NCBI GenBank assembly: GCA_014860725.1
Contig: JACZJD010000549.1
Location: 1 to 5,468, forward strand
Length of the DNA: 5,468 nt
Direction: 5' to 3'
Source: Aquamicrobium sp.
GTDB lineage: Bacteria > Pseudomonadota > Alphaproteobacteria > Rhizobiales > Rhizobiaceae
The translations under genes and the position numbers were made by a program. Below the pieces are notes generated by a model. It was given only the letters and a program-made list of their open reading frames with translations, was not told where the DNA came from and searched no databases. Shown piece after piece: positions 1-5,468 of the stretch; the first letter of the stretch is position 1, and each line of letters opens with the position of its first letter.

Positions 1-1
1 G

Positions 2-691
2 CTCCTCGGCGATCTCGCCGCCGCGCCGTGGCTGGGCGAGGTCGGGGCGGTGCTGTCGGGCTATCTCGGCGGGCCGGACCAGGCCGCGGCCGTCGCCGGC
101 CTCGTCGGCGCGGTGAAGGCGAGAAATCCGCGGGCGCTCTATCTGTGCGATCCGGTGATGGGCGACGTCGGCGGCCTCTACGTGCCGGAGGCGACGGCGG
201 CCGCCATGCGCGACCTGCTCCTGCCGCTCGCCGACATCGCCTCGCCCAACCGCTACGAGCTGGAATGGCTGGCCGGCGAGGCGCTTCCCGACAATGGCGC
301 GGTGGCGCGGGCGGCGCTCGGGCTCGGGCCGCCGACCATGCTCGTCACCTCGGCGCATGCGATGATGGCCGGCTCGATCGGCAACCTCCTCGTCACCGGC
401 CGCGAGGCTGTGCTGGCCGAGCACCGCGCGGTGCCGAAGGCGCCGAACGGCACCGGCGACCTGTTCTCGGCGCTGTTCCTCGCCCGGCTCGTCACCGGCC
501 ACAGCGAGGCGAAGGCGCTGCAGGCGGCGACGGCGGCGGTGTTCGAGGTGCTGGCGCGCGCGGTCAAGCGCGGCGCGGACGAGCTGATGCTGGAAACCGA
601 CGCCCAGAGCCTCGCCCATCCGATGGCGATGGTGCAGGTGCGGCGGCTCCTGCACCCCGCCGGCGGGCCGGGCGGCGGCAGGCGGGCCTGA
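2..691 (+). CDS. pdxY: Pyridoxal kinase PdxY, 5'-truncated by the window edge
   Basis: This enzyme phosphorylates pyridoxal (and related B6 vitamers) with ATP to make pyridoxal 5'-phosphate in the cytoplasmic salvage pathway. The open frame runs in from the left edge, and 229 residues are visible. Family members are about 285-290 residues, so roughly 55-60 N-terminal residues are missing. The ATG at 50 is internal, because the family motif LSGYLG lies around it and matching sequence continues upstream. Visible motifs (numbered from the codon at 2) are DPVMG at 50-54, the SPN segment after the LPLADIA stretch, and the ribokinase-family GTGD at 150-153, whose Asp153 is the expected catalytic base. 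The C-terminus ends in a Gly/Arg-rich tail (HPAGGPGGGRRA) that looks dispensable. The stop is TGA at 689-691. A PfkB-type sugar kinase or ThiD-like kinase is less likely, because the LSGYLG and YLCDPVMG pattern is typical of PdxK/PdxY. The choice of PdxY over PdxK rests on general resemblance. Confidence 0.9.
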   Translation, partial: LLGDLAAAPWLGEVGAVLSGYLGGPDQAAAVAGLVGAVKARNPRALYLCDPVMGDVGGLYVPEATAAAMRDLLLPLADIASPNRYELEWLAGEALPDNGAVARAALGLGPPTMLVTSAHAMMAGSIGNLLVTGREAVLAEHRAVPKAPNGTGDLFSALFLARLVTGHSEAKALQAATAAVFEVLARAVKRGADELMLETDAQSLAHPMAMVQVRRLLHPAGGPGGGRRA

Positions 692-705
692 GCCATTAAA
701 GTTTA

Positions 706-734
706 TTGCGCTGCCATCACTTTGGCGTTATCGC
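706..734 (+). promoter_or_regulatory. Weak candidate promoter for the carbonic anhydrase gene
   Basis: TTGCGC (706-711) and TATCGC (729-734) are 17 bp apart in the 50-bp gap after pdxY. The -35 match is only 3 of 6. If used, transcription would start at about 741-742, on or next to the ATG, giving a leaderless mRNA. That would fit the absence of a ribosome site. Confidence 0.22.
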
Positions 735-741
735 CTCTGGC

Positions 742-1389
742 ATGAGCCATCTGCCCCAAAGACTGCTGACCGGCTACCATGCTTTCATGGGCGGCCGCTA
801 TACGGCGGAGAGCGAGCGCTACCGGACGCTCGCCAGGAACGGCCAGACCCCCGAGACCATGGTGATCGCCTGCTGCGACTCGCGCGCGGCGCCCGAGACG
901 ATCTTCGACGCCGGGCCGGGCGAGCTGTTCGTGGTGCGCAACGTCGCCAACCTCGTGCCGCCCTATGCGCCCGACGGGCGCCACCATTCCACCTCGGCCG
1001 CGCTCGAATTCGCGGTCCAGAGCCTCAAGGTCAAGCACATCGTCGTGCTCGGCCACGGCCGCTGCGGCGGCACCCGCGCCGCGCTCGATCCGGCGGCCGA
1101 GCCGCTGTCGCCGGGCGACTTCATCGGCAAGTGGATGGGCCTCGTCGCGCCGGCCGCCGAGGCCGTGGCCGGCAACGAGATGATGACGCCGTCGGAGCGC
1201 CAGACCGCGCTCGAGCGCATCTCGATCCGCTATTCCGTCGCCAACCTGCGCAGCTTCCCCTGCATCTCGATCCTCGAGGGCAAGGGCAAGCTGACGCTGC
1301 ACGGCGCGTGGTTCGACATCTCGACCGGCGAGCTGTGGGTGATGGACCCGGCGACCGGCGATTTCCGCCGCCCCGACAGGGACGGGTAG
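742..1389 (+). CDS. Beta-class carbonic anhydrase
   Basis: This zinc enzyme interconverts CO2 and bicarbonate in the cytoplasm, supplying bicarbonate for carboxylases and helping pH balance. The protein is 215 residues, the usual size for bacterial beta-carbonic anhydrases. Expected zinc ligands are Cys44 in CCDSR (44-48), His105 and Cys108 in HGRCGG (105-110). Asp46 and Arg48 form the conserved active-site dyad. The stretch from PETIFDAGPGELFVVRN to HHSTSAALEFA is also typical of the family. The frame is open back to a TTG at 706, which would add 12 residues (MRCHHFGVIASG). The ATG at 742 is preferred because MSHLPQRLLTGY fits the usual N-terminus of the family. No clear Shine-Dalgarno sequence precedes either start. 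The gene follows pdxY by 50 bp on the same strand and converges on the MFS gene. It resembles the CynT/Can group, but the sequence does not justify a specific symbol. Confidence 0.93.
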   Translation: MSHLPQRLLTGYHAFMGGRYTAESERYRTLARNGQTPETMVIACCDSRAAPETIFDAGPGELFVVRNVANLVPPYAPDGRHHSTSAALEFAVQSLKVKHIVVLGHGRCGGTRAALDPAAEPLSPGDFIGKWMGLVAPAAEAVAGNEMMTPSERQTALERISIRYSVANLRSFPCISILEGKGKLTLHGAWFDISTGELWVMDPATGDFRRPDRDG

Positions 1390-1434
1390 AGCGAACCCCC
1401 GCAACCCGCGAGACGAACCGGCCGCGAGGGGCCG
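1390..1434. other. Short convergent spacer without a canonical terminator
   Basis: Only 45 bp separate the stops of the carbonic anhydrase and MFS genes. A small possible hairpin pairs CGGCC (1419-1423) with GGCCG (1430-1434) around a 6-nt loop, but no T-run follows on either strand. It is a weak, possibly bidirectional end signal at best. Confidence 0.25.
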
Positions 1435-2697
1435 CTACTGCGCCGGCGGTTCCGGCTGCGGGGCGAGCACCACCTTGGCCATGCCGGGTTCGGGCAGGGT
1501 GCGCCACCACAGATACGAGACCAGCGTGACGAGGCCGAGGCCCGGCACCACGGTCGCGAGCGCGATCACCGGGCTGCCGAACAGGCTGGCGAACAGGCCG
1601 CCGACGAGGCCGCCGCCCATCTGCAGGAAGCCGCCGAGCGCGCCGGCCGCGCCGGCGATGTGCGGAAAGGGCGCGAGCGAGGCCGTGGACATGGCGGGCA
1701 TGATGAAGGCCGCGCCGTAGGCATAGAGCGCGACCGGCACCATGACGAGCGCGAAGGTCGGCTCGAACAGGCGCAGGAGCACCACGAGCCCGATGCTGCC
1801 GGCGACGATGAAGGCGATGCCGGCGGGCAGGATGCGGTAGGCCCCGAAGCGGCCGATGGTCTGGCGCACCGTCAGCGAGCCGGCGAAGAACGCGCCCGAC
1901 TGCGCCAGCATGCTGAAGCCGAAGGCCGTGGGCGACAGGCCGAGCGTGTTCATCAGGATGAAGGGCAGCACCACGGCCAGCGTGTAGAAGGCGCCGATGC
2001 CGCCGGCCATGACGAGGCCGCAGGCCATGAAGTAGCTGCTCGACAGCAGCTTGCCGTAGGAGGCGGCGAGCGCCCGCGGGCGGATGCGCGTCAGGTCGCG
2101 GGAGACGGTCTCCTTCAGCGCATAGTGGCAGATCAGCGCGACGACGATGCCGAACAGCACCATCAGCACGAAGATGGCATGCCAGCCGAACAGCTCCATG
2201 GTGATGCCGCCGATGGTCGGGGCGAAGGCCGGGCCGATGCCGAGGATCAGGCCGATCAGGTTCATGATCCGCGCCGAGCGCTCGCCGACATAGAGGTCGC
2301 GCACCACGGCGCGGGCGATGGCGACGCCGACCGACCCGCCGATGCCCTGAAGGAAGCGGGCGGCGATCAGCACCTCGATGGTGGGCGAGACGAGCGCGAT
2401 GACGCTGGCGACCAGATAGATGGCCATGAACGCCATGATGACCGGCTTGCGCCCGAAGCCGTCCGACAGCGGGCCGCAGACGAGCTGGGCGAGCGCAAAG
2501 CCGGCGAAATAGAGCGACACCGTCATCTTCACCATCGACTCGGTCGTGGCGAAGTCGTGGGTGATCTGCGGCATGGCCGGCGTGAACAGCGCCATGGAGA
2601 TCGGGCCGATGGCCACCAGCAGCGCGCCGATCAGGCCGACGCGGCGCTCGCTCATCGACGGGGCGGCGGCGACGGGATGCGAGGGCTGCAGGTTCAT
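1435..2697 (-). CDS. MFS multidrug efflux transporter, Bcr/CflA family
   Basis: This is an inner-membrane proton/drug antiporter of the DHA1 (Bcr/CflA) group. The protein is 420 residues with about 12 hydrophobic helices in two halves, separated by a charged loop near residues 195-215. Helix 1 is about 20-40. MFS motif A is GPLSDGFGRKP at 75-85, motif B is RFLQGIGG at 114-121, and a motif C-like Gly/Pro-rich antiporter segment (GIGPAFAPTIGG) is at 153-164. The ARAVVRDLY segment at 128-136 is typical of Bcr/CflA pumps. The frame is open to a TTG at 2721, but the ATG at 2697 is chosen. It overlaps the marR stop as ATGA and has an AAGGGGAG ribosome site 9 nt upstream. The stop is TAG (1437-1435). 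The short tail after helix 12 is Pro-rich (APQPEPPAQ). Its position behind a MarR repressor suggests induction by a toxic compound. The substrate cannot be read from the sequence. Confidence 0.92.
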   Translation of the reverse strand: MNLQPSHPVAAAPSMSERRVGLIGALLVAIGPISMALFTPAMPQITHDFATTESMVKMTVSLYFAGFALAQLVCGPLSDGFGRKPVIMAFMAIYLVASVIALVSPTIEVLIAARFLQGIGGSVGVAIARAVVRDLYVGERSARIMNLIGLILGIGPAFAPTIGGITMELFGWHAIFVLMVLFGIVVALICHYALKETVSRDLTRIRPRALAASYGKLLSSSYFMACGLVMAGGIGAFYTLAVVLPFILMNTLGLSPTAFGFSMLAQSGAFFAGSLTVRQTIGRFGAYRILPAGIAFIVAGSIGLVVLLRLFEPTFALVMVPVALYAYGAAFIMPAMSTASLAPFPHIAGAAGALGGFLQMGGGLVGGLFASLFGSPVIALATVVPGLGLVTLVSYLWWRTLPEPGMAKVVLAPQPEPPAQ

Positions 2698-3167
2698 CGC
2701 GCCGCGCTCCCCTTGCCGCAATCGGGCCGCATGGCGACGAGGTTGGCGCGGATCGCCATCAGCATCCGGCGGAATTCCTCGACCCCGGCCGCGTCGATGC
2801 CGGCGGTCATGTCGGCCCGCACCTCGGCGCTGACGGCGAAGATCTTGTCCAGGGCCGGCCCGGCGGCGTCGGTGGTGTCGACGAGCTTAGCGCGGCGGTC
2901 GGAGGGGTCGGACGCGCGGGTGACGAGGCCCTGCGCTTCCAGCCGGTCGAGGCAGGCGCTCAGCGTCATGGCCTCGATGCCCATGCGCTCTGCGAGCACG
3001 GATTGCCGCACCGGGCCGGTGCGGGCGACGTTGGAAAGGGTGCGCGCCTCGGCCGGCGTCAGGCCGAGGCCGGCTCCGCCGGTGCGGCGGTCGAACTCGG
3101 CCCGCAACAGGCGGGAGACATCGACGATGAGGAAGCCGATGGTATCGGGACTGTATCTGGGGGGCAT
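2694..3167 (-). CDS. MarR-family transcriptional regulator
   Basis: This is a small dimeric winged-helix DNA-binding protein, 157 residues, the normal length for MarR. Helical dimerisation segments at the N-terminus (about 8-28) and C-terminus (about 100-147) flank the DNA-binding part. That part includes the helix starting LTPAEARTLSNVA (36-48), the helix-turn-helix with recognition helix MTLSACLDRLEAQGLV (67-82), and a wing with the family hallmark DPSDRRAK (87-94). The start is ATG 3167-3165. Only a weak AAGG lies upstream, at 13 nt, so initiation may be inefficient. The gene is first in a two-gene operon with the MFS pump, overlapping it by 4 bp. MarR proteins beside efflux pumps usually repress their own operon until a ligand such as a phenolic compound binds. 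The half-sites overlapping its promoter fit autorepression, but this is inferred. The ligand is unknown. Confidence 0.93.
   Translation of the reverse strand: MPPRYSPDTIGFLIVDVSRLLRAEFDRRTGGAGLGLTPAEARTLSNVARTGPVRQSVLAERMGIEAMTLSACLDRLEAQGLVTRASDPSDRRAKLVDTTDAAGPALDKIFAVSAEVRADMTAGIDAAGVEEFRRMLMAIRANLVAMRPDCGKGSAAR
2707..2714 (-). promoter_or_regulatory. Ribosome-binding site of the MFS gene, inside marR
   Basis: On the minus strand this reads AAGGGGAG, 9 nt before the ATG at 2697. It lies within the last codons of marR. It supports the ATG over the upstream TTG at 2721 and fits coupled translation across the ATGA overlap (2697-2694). Confidence 0.7.
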
Positions 3168-3171
3168 TTTT

Positions 3172-3198
3172 GTAAGGGAACCTTATTATATGCCTTAC
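3172..3198. promoter_or_regulatory. Candidate MarR operator made of three TAAGG half-sites
   Basis: TAAGG at 3173-3177 and CCTTA at 3181-3185 form an inverted pair around a 3-nt centre (GAA). A second CCTTA at 3193-3197 pairs with the first copy as longer arms, GTAAGG (3172-3177) and CCTTAC (3193-3198). The half-sites bracket and abut the TATAAT -10 element. A repressor bound here would block RNA polymerase, as expected for an autoregulated MarR operon. No binding has been shown; the assignment rests on symmetry and position. Confidence 0.5.
3185..3190 (-). promoter_or_regulatory. Candidate -10 element of the marR-MFS operon
   Basis: The minus strand reads TATAAT, a perfect sigma-70 -10 hexamer, inside a short AT-rich stretch in otherwise very GC-rich DNA. 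It would start transcription about 11 nt before the marR ATG, giving a very short leader. A TTGAAA (minus strand, 3208-3203) resembles a -35 box, but the spacer is only 12 bp. The -35 assignment is therefore unsure, and the true -35 at normal spacing is poor. Confidence 0.55.
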
Positions 3199-3231
3199 TT
3201 AGTTTCAACGCGCTGCCGGGTCAAGGTGTCC

Positions 3232-3286
3232 GGCGGCGGTCCAGTGGCGGCCCAATGGCGGCCGAGTGGCGGCCTGGCGATGGCCC
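3232..3286. repeat. 11-bp tandem repeat in the marR/peptidase intergenic region
   Basis: Three adjacent units (3243-3253, 3254-3264, 3265-3275) share the pattern ARTGGCGGCCN, with the 8-base core TGGCGGCC spaced exactly 11 bp. A degenerate unit precedes them (3232-3242, GGCGGCGGTCC), and a partial one follows (3276-3286, GGCGATGGCCC). The array lies between the marR promoter and the peptidase leader. It may be a slippage product or a multi-site binding region; the sequence does not decide. Confidence 0.6.
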
Positions 3287-3290
3287 GCCG

Positions 3291-3319
3291 TTGCGCTTTT
3301 GCCGGGGCGCCCCTAAATC
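3291..3319 (+). promoter_or_regulatory. Weak candidate promoter for the M3 peptidase gene
   Basis: TTGCGC (3291-3296) and TAAATC (3314-3319) are separated by 17 bp, each matching consensus at 3 of 6 positions. Transcription would begin near 3326 and give a leader of about 60 nt. Support is only the spacing and the AT content of the -10 hexamer in GC-rich surroundings. Confidence 0.22.
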
Positions 3320-3344
3320 GGGGGCCTCGGCCGCATGACGGCCG
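3304..3344 (+). other. GC-rich inverted repeats ahead of the peptidase gene
   Basis: The stretch holds a perfect 10-bp palindrome, GGGGCGCCCC (3304-3313). An overlapping possible hairpin pairs GCCCC (3309-3313) with GGGGC (3321-3325). A separate hairpin has CGGCCG arms (3328-3333 and 3339-3344) around the loop CATGA. The last would lie in the 5' leader, about 30 nt before the ribosome site. No T-run follows, so none looks like a terminator. Such repeats also arise by chance in DNA this rich in G+C. Confidence 0.35.
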
Positions 3345-3373
3345 CTCGCGCCGTTCCCCTTTCCGCCCCTGCC

Positions 3374-3378
3374 GGAGG
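3374..3378 (+). promoter_or_regulatory. Ribosome-binding site of the M3 peptidase gene
   Basis: GGAGG lies 6 nt before the ATG at 3385. It is the strongest Shine-Dalgarno match in the window. It fixes the peptidase start, although the reading frame remains open for hundreds of codons upstream. Confidence 0.85.
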
Positions 3379-3384
3379 TTTGCC

Positions 3385-5439
3385 ATGCCCGCTGCCGCGC
3401 CCGACCTCGCCCGCCATCCCCTGACGCGCTGGACGGGGCCGCTCGGCCTGCCCGATTTTTCGGCGATCGCGGACGCGGATTTCGGCCCGGTCTTCGACGC
3501 CGCGCTCGCCGCGCACGAAGCCGAGATCGCGGTCATCGCCGGCAATGCGGCCGCGCCGACGGTCGAAAACACGCTGGAGGCGCTGGAGCTTTCGGGCGAG
3601 GCGCTGGACCGCGTGTCGGCAGTCTTCTGGTGCCGCGCCGGCGCCCACACCAACAAGGACATCCAGACGCTGGAGCGCGCGATCGCGCCGAAGATGTCGC
3701 GCCACTTCTCCGCGCTGCACATGAACGCGGCGCTGTTTTCCCGCATCGACGCGCTCTACCGGGAACGCGACACGCTCGATCTCGACGCCGAGACGGCGCG
3801 GGTGCTGGAGAAGACGTGGAAGCGCTTCGTGCGCGCCGGCGCGAGGCTGGGCGAGGACGAGAAGAAGCGGCTCGCCGCGATCAACGAGCGGCTGGCCTCT
3901 CTCGGCGCACAGTTCGGCCAGAACGTGCTCGCCGACGAGGCGGAGTGGGCACTGTTTCTCGACGAGGGTGACGACCTTTCGGGCCTGCCCGATTTCCTCA
4001 AGGCGGCGATGGCGGAAGCCGCCGCCTCGCGCGGGCAGGAAGGCCGCTATGCGGTGACGCTGTCGCGCTCCATTGTCGAGCCGTTCCTGTCGTTCTCGGC
4101 CCGGCGCGACCTGCGCGAGAAGGCGTTCGCCGCCTTCACCGGGCGCGGCGAGAACGGCGGCGAGACCGACAACGGCCCGGTGGTGAAGGAGACGCTTTCG
4201 CTTAGGGCCGAAAAGGCGCGGCTGCTCGGCTACGACAGCTACGCCGCGCTCAAGCTCGACGACACGATGGCGAAGTCGCCGGCGGCGGTGCTGGCGCTGC
4301 TCGAGCCGGTCTGGGAGAAGGCGCGTGCGCGGGCCGCCTCCGACCGCGAGGAGCTGCAGCGGCTCGCCGCGCGCGCCGGCGACAACACGCCGCTTGCCGC
4401 CGCCGACTGGCGCTACTGGCAGGAGAAGCTGAGGGCCGAGAAATACGCCTTCGACGAGGCCGAGCTGAAACCCTATCTCCAGCTCGACCGCATCATCGAC
4501 GCCTGCTTCGACGTGGCGGGCCGGTTGTTCGGCCTTGCCTTCGAGGAGAAGAAGGGCATCGCCGCCTGGCACGAGGAGGTGCGGGTCTTCGAGGTGAAGG
4601 ACGCCGACGGCGCGCATCGCGCGGTCTTCCTCGCCGACTATTTCGGCCGGCCGTCGAAGCGCTCCGGCGCGTGGATGAGCTCGTTGCAGAGCGCCTACAA
4701 GCTCGGCGAGGGCGCGACGCCCATCGTCTACAACATCATGAACTTCGCCCGGCCGCCCAAGGGACAGCCGGCGCTGCTGTCGATGGACGAGGCGCGCACG
4801 CTGTTCCACGAGTTCGGCCATGCGCTGCACGGCATGCTCTCCGAGGCGCGCTGGCCGTCGGTCTCCGGCACCGCCGTGTCGCGCGACTTCGTCGAGCTGC
4901 CGTCGCAGATCTACGAGCACTGGCTGACCGTGCCGGACATCCTCGCGAAGCATGCCGTCCACCACGCCACCGGCGCGCCGATGCCGGCCGAGCTGGTGGA
5001 GAAGATGCTGGCGGCGCGCAACTTCAACGCCGGCTTCGTCACGGTCGAGTTCGCGGCCTCGGCGCTGGTCGACATGGCCTATCACGCGCAGGCGGAAGCG
5101 CCCGTCGATCCGCGCGCCTTCGAGGCCGGGACGCTGGAGCGGCTCGGCATGCCGGAGGAGATCGCCATGCGCCACCGCACGCCGCATTTCCTGCACGTCT
5201 TCTCCGGCGACGGCTATTCGGCCGGCTACTATTCCTACATGTGGTCGGAGGTGCTGGACGCCGACGCCTTCTCGGCCTTCGAGGAGACGGGCGACGTGTT
5301 CGACCCGGCGCTGGCCGGGAAGCTGCGCACGTACATCTACGCGGCCGGTGGAACCAAGGACCCGGAAGAGCTCTACCGCGCGTTCCGCGGCAAGATGCCG
5401 ACGCCCGATGCGATGATGGAGAAGCGCGGCCTGGCCTAA
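3385..5439 (+). CDS. dcp: M3-family zinc metallopeptidase, peptidyl-dipeptidase Dcp-like
   Basis: This is a zinc peptidase of the thimet-oligopeptidase (M3A) family, 684 residues; E. coli Dcp is about 680. Dcp releases C-terminal dipeptides from short peptides and takes part in cytoplasmic peptide breakdown. No signal peptide or membrane segment is seen. The zinc motif HEFGH is at 475-479, with catalytic Glu476. The third ligand is expected to be Glu504 in RDFVELPSQ, 25 residues after the second His, the same spacing as in E. coli Dcp. The substrate-binding Gly/Tyr loop is HVFSGDGYSAGYYSYMW (604-620). The SGT..SRDFVELPSQIYEHW stretch looks more like Dcp than oligopeptidase A (PrlC). The end, from DADAFSAFEETG, is closer to PrlC, so the exact specificity is uncertain. 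The ATG at 3385 is chosen because GGAGG sits 6 nt upstream and family similarity begins just after it. The same frame stays open far upstream, but that part is antisense to marR and the MFS gene. The gene is divergent from marR. Confidence 0.92.
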   Translation: MPAAAPDLARHPLTRWTGPLGLPDFSAIADADFGPVFDAALAAHEAEIAVIAGNAAAPTVENTLEALELSGEALDRVSAVFWCRAGAHTNKDIQTLERAIAPKMSRHFSALHMNAALFSRIDALYRERDTLDLDAETARVLEKTWKRFVRAGARLGEDEKKRLAAINERLASLGAQFGQNVLADEAEWALFLDEGDDLSGLPDFLKAAMAEAAASRGQEGRYAVTLSRSIVEPFLSFSARRDLREKAFAAFTGRGENGGETDNGPVVKETLSLRAEKARLLGYDSYAALKLDDTMAKSPAAVLALLEPVWEKARARAASDREELQRLAARAGDNTPLAAADWRYWQEKLRAEKYAFDEAELKPYLQLDRIIDACFDVAGRLFGLAFEEKKGIAAWHEEVRVFEVKDADGAHRAVFLADYFGRPSKRSGAWMSSLQSAYKLGEGATPIVYNIMNFARPPKGQPALLSMDEARTLFHEFGHALHGMLSEARWPSVSGTAVSRDFVELPSQIYEHWLTVPDILAKHAVHHATGAPMPAELVEKMLAARNFNAGFVTVEFAASALVDMAYHAQAEAPVDPRAFEAGTLERLGMPEEIAMRHRTPHFLHVFSGDGYSAGYYSYMWSEVLDADAFSAFEETGDVFDPALAGKLRTYIYAAGGTKDPEELYRAFRGKMPTPDAMMEKRGLA

Positions 5440-5448
5440 GGCGGCCAG
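5431..5448 (+). other. Hairpin spanning the peptidase stop codon
   Basis: CTGGCC (5431-5436) and GGCCAG (5443-5448) are perfect 6-bp arms around the loop TAAGGC, which contains the TAA stop (5437-5439). No T-run follows within the visible bases, so an intrinsic terminator is not supported. It could protect the mRNA end or be chance. The remaining bases to the right edge contain only a purine run (GAGAAGG, 5454-5460), which might be the ribosome site of a gene beyond the window. Confidence 0.3.
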
Positions 5449-5468
5449 CCCGCGAGAAGGGTCAGCAG

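Noticed and set aside
28..699. 223-residue plus-strand frame over pdxY
   Set aside because: It is an Arg/Gly/Ala-rich shadow in another frame of the pyridoxal kinase gene, which has clear DPVMG and GTGD motifs.
703..1404. 233-residue minus-strand frame opposite the carbonic anhydrase
   Set aside because: It is antisense to a gene with all zinc ligands intact and shows no motif of its own.
1383..1408. CGGGT/ACCCG inverted repeat as a terminator for the carbonic anhydrase
   Set aside because: The stem is only 5 bp with a 16-nt loop, it overlaps the stop codon, and it has no T-run.
1660..3384. Open plus-strand frame continuous with the M3 peptidase, which would make a 1259-residue protein
   Set aside because: It is antisense to the well-supported MFS and marR genes. 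Its translation is dominated by Asp, Glu, Gly, Arg, His and Ala without any domain, as expected for antisense frames in GC-rich DNA. The peptidase has its own GGAGG site and full family length from 3385.
3335..3424. Possible 29-codon upstream ORF overlapping the peptidase start
   Set aside because: It has no ribosome-binding site, begins in a hairpin loop, and has an unremarkable composition. There is no evidence that it is translated.
3313..5196. 627-residue minus-strand frame opposite the peptidase
   Set aside because: It is Arg/Leu/Gly/Val/His-rich low-complexity translation with no recognisable domain, and it is fully antisense to a gene with complete catalytic motifs. It is a GC-bias shadow.

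Overview
The window is GC-rich DNA (by eye close to 70% G+C) densely packed with five ordinary chromosomal genes. The protein families, codon use and gene style suggest an alphaproteobacterium, most plausibly of the Hyphomicrobiales (Rhizobiales). That placement is an inference from protein resemblance, not a search result. There are no tRNA or rRNA genes, transposases, CRISPR arrays or phage genes.

Layout from left to right. (1) Positions 2-691, plus strand: the C-terminal four fifths of a pyridoxal kinase (PdxY type), whose start lies outside the window. (2) Positions 742-1389, plus strand: a complete beta-class carbonic anhydrase, 50 bp after the kinase. (3) Positions 1435-2697, minus strand: a 12-helix MFS drug-efflux transporter of the Bcr/CflA group, convergent with the carbonic anhydrase. 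(4) Positions 2694-3167, minus strand: a MarR-family repressor placed just before the transporter and sharing an ATGA stop/start overlap with it. (5) A 217-bp divergent intergenic region (3168-3384). It has an AT-rich marR promoter with three TAAGG-type half-sites, an 11-bp tandem repeat, and GC-rich hairpins ahead of the next gene. (6) Positions 3385-5439, plus strand: a complete M3-family zinc metallopeptidase resembling peptidyl-dipeptidase Dcp. The last 29 bp hold no gene.

The minus-strand pair is the only clear functional unit. A MarR repressor probably controls its own transcription and that of the efflux pump from one promoter, with translational coupling between the two. The kinase and carbonic anhydrase may be co-transcribed, although the carbonic anhydrase may also have its own promoter. 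The peptidase is divergent from marR and looks like a cytoplasmic housekeeping enzyme that breaks down peptides.

No convincing undescribed system is present. The most interesting non-coding signals are the marR operator/promoter island, the 11-bp repeat next to it, and a possible leaderless start for the carbonic anhydrase.
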